A stretch of DNA of 6,290 nt from Actinomycetes bacterium (GTDB lineage: Bacteria > Actinomycetota > Acidimicrobiia > Acidimicrobiales > RAAP-2), in contig JAJYYT010000126.1 in assembly GCA_021800645.1 (NCBI GenBank), forward strand, positions 1 to 6,290. Direction: 5' to 3'. Of the stretch, positions 5,618 to 6,290 are shown one piece after another. A program made the position numbers and the translations under genes. The notes below the pieces were generated by a model. It worked only from the letters and a program-made list of their open reading frames with translations, ran no database searches and had not been told where the DNA came from. Each line of letters begins with the position of its first letter. Within the stretch, counting starts at the first letter, position 1.

Positions 5618-6290
5618 ATGGCACCGATCACCGAGCTCCTCAGCACGGGGAAGACCTGGTCGTTCGAGTTCTTCCCCCCGCGCTCCGATGCCGAGCAGGC
5701 GACGCTCATCCGGACCCTCCACGAGCTCGAGCCGCTCCAGCCCTCCTTCGTCTCGGTCACCTACCGGGGTGGCGCCGCATCCCGGAAGCGCACGTTCGAC
5801 CTCGTCACGGCCATGCTGCACGTGACGACGCTGACCCCCATGGCGCATCTGACGTGCACCGGCCACAGCCGTCTCGAGCTCGCCGAGATCCTCGTCGAGT
5901 ACCGCAAGGCGGGCATCGAGAACCTCATGGCTCTGGGCGGCGACCCGCTCCCGACAGATCGGGGAAGCCCGAGCGAGCTGCACCATGCGATCGAGCTCGT
6001 CGAGCTCGCCCGCGCGATCGGAGGGTTCTCGATCGGGGTCGCGGCGCATCCGGCGGGTCACCCCACGTCGCCCGACATGGAGGCCGACCGGGGGCGGCTG
6101 GCGGAGAAGCTCGCGCTCGCGGACTTCGCGATCACGCAGTTCTTCTTCGACGCCGTGCAGTACGCGGAGCTCGTGGAGGATCTTGCCAGGCGGGGGCTCA
6201 CCAGGCCGGTGCTGCCGGGAATCATGCCCGTGACGTCGCTCGCATCGATCCCCCGCATGGCCGAGATGGGCTCCCCCGTGCCCTCGTGGC
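5618..6290 (+). CDS. metF: Methylenetetrahydrofolate reductase (partial, runs off window)
   Basis: MetF reduces 5,10-methylene-THF to 5-methyl-THF for methionine synthesis. The frame stays open from the ATG at 5618 to the window end, giving 224 residues of a TIM-barrel protein that is normally near 290-300. Motifs are SFEFFPP at 15-21, with Glu17 the catalytic acid (E. coli Glu28); SVTY at 46-49; HLTCTGH at 77-83; LGGDP at 106-110, with Asp109 (E. coli Asp120); ITQFFFD at 172-178, with Gln174 (E. coli Gln183); and PGIMPVTS at 200-207. Several FAD contacts differ from E. coli: Arg118 is Gly107, Tyr152 is His144, Asn168 is Arg160 and Arg171 is Glu163. The common KxxAGAD segment is a residue shorter (KLALAD, 164-169). 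Its neighbour folD shares the methylene-THF substrate. It starts 30 nt after folD, without a Shine-Dalgarno site, and may have its own promoter. Confidence 0.93.
   Translation, partial: MAPITELLSTGKTWSFEFFPPRSDAEQATLIRTLHELEPLQPSFVSVTYRGGAASRKRTFDLVTAMLHVTTLTPMAHLTCTGHSRLELAEILVEYRKAGIENLMALGGDPLPTDRGSPSELHHAIELVELARAIGGFSIGVAAHPAGHPTSPDMEADRGRLAEKLALADFAITQFFFDAVQYAELVEDLARRGLTRPVLPGIMPVTSLASIPRMAEMGSPVPSW

Noticed and set aside
1..6290. CRISPR array, tRNA or rRNA gene, insertion sequence, riboswitch or defence system.
   Set aside because: The window is almost fully covered by seven housekeeping genes; the only gaps within it are 59, 30, 7 and 2 nt, too small for such elements, and no spaced repeats or transposase motifs were seen. 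The gap before metF is too short for a SAM or B12 riboswitch.

Overview
This is a GC-rich window (GC strongly preferred at third codon positions) with seven genes, all on the + strand and packed head to tail. The FolD NADP-binding loop (Gly-Arg-Gly), the PurN motif NTHPSLLPAFPG and the heavy use of GTG/TTG starts suggest an actinobacterium. Several small departures from the Escherichia coli-type enzymes hint at a deep-branching lineage (Acidimicrobiia- or Thermoleophilia-like) rather than Streptomyces or Mycobacterium. That placement is an inference from motifs, not a search result.

Layout: (1) 35-451, a stand-alone B12-binding protein of the methylmalonyl-CoA mutase small-subunit type. (2) 511-1713 sucC and 1710-2600 sucD, the two subunits of succinyl-CoA synthetase. 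(3) 2603-3226 purN and 3234-4736 purH, the two formyl-transfer enzymes of purine synthesis. (4) 4733-5587 folD, which makes the 10-formyl-THF that PurN and PurH use. (5) 5618-6290 metF, the 5' three quarters or so of methylenetetrahydrofolate reductase, cut by the window edge. sucC/sucD and purH/folD overlap by 4 nt (GTGA, TTGA), and purN and purH follow their upstream genes by 2 and 7 nt, so sucC to folD looks like one translationally coupled operon.

The genes form two linked modules. If its partner subunit is nearby, the B12 protein would help make succinyl-CoA from methylmalonyl-CoA, and SucCD interconverts succinyl-CoA and succinate with nucleotide triphosphate formation. FolD, PurN, PurH and MetF share the folate one-carbon pool: FolD interconverts methylene- and 10-formyl-THF, PurN and PurH spend formyl groups on purines, and MetF diverts methylene-THF to methyl-THF for methionine.

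Most of the window is ordinary housekeeping sequence, and I see no new defence, mobile or secondary-metabolite system. The points worth a second look are small: two genes without Shine-Dalgarno sites (the B12 gene and metF) each have a TAnnnT -10-like hexamer 7-8 nt before the ATG, as in actinobacterial leaderless transcripts. The metF element lies in a three-copy 10-bp tandem repeat. MetF differs at several positions that contact FAD in E. coli, and SucD and PurN carry changes in substrate-binding loops.
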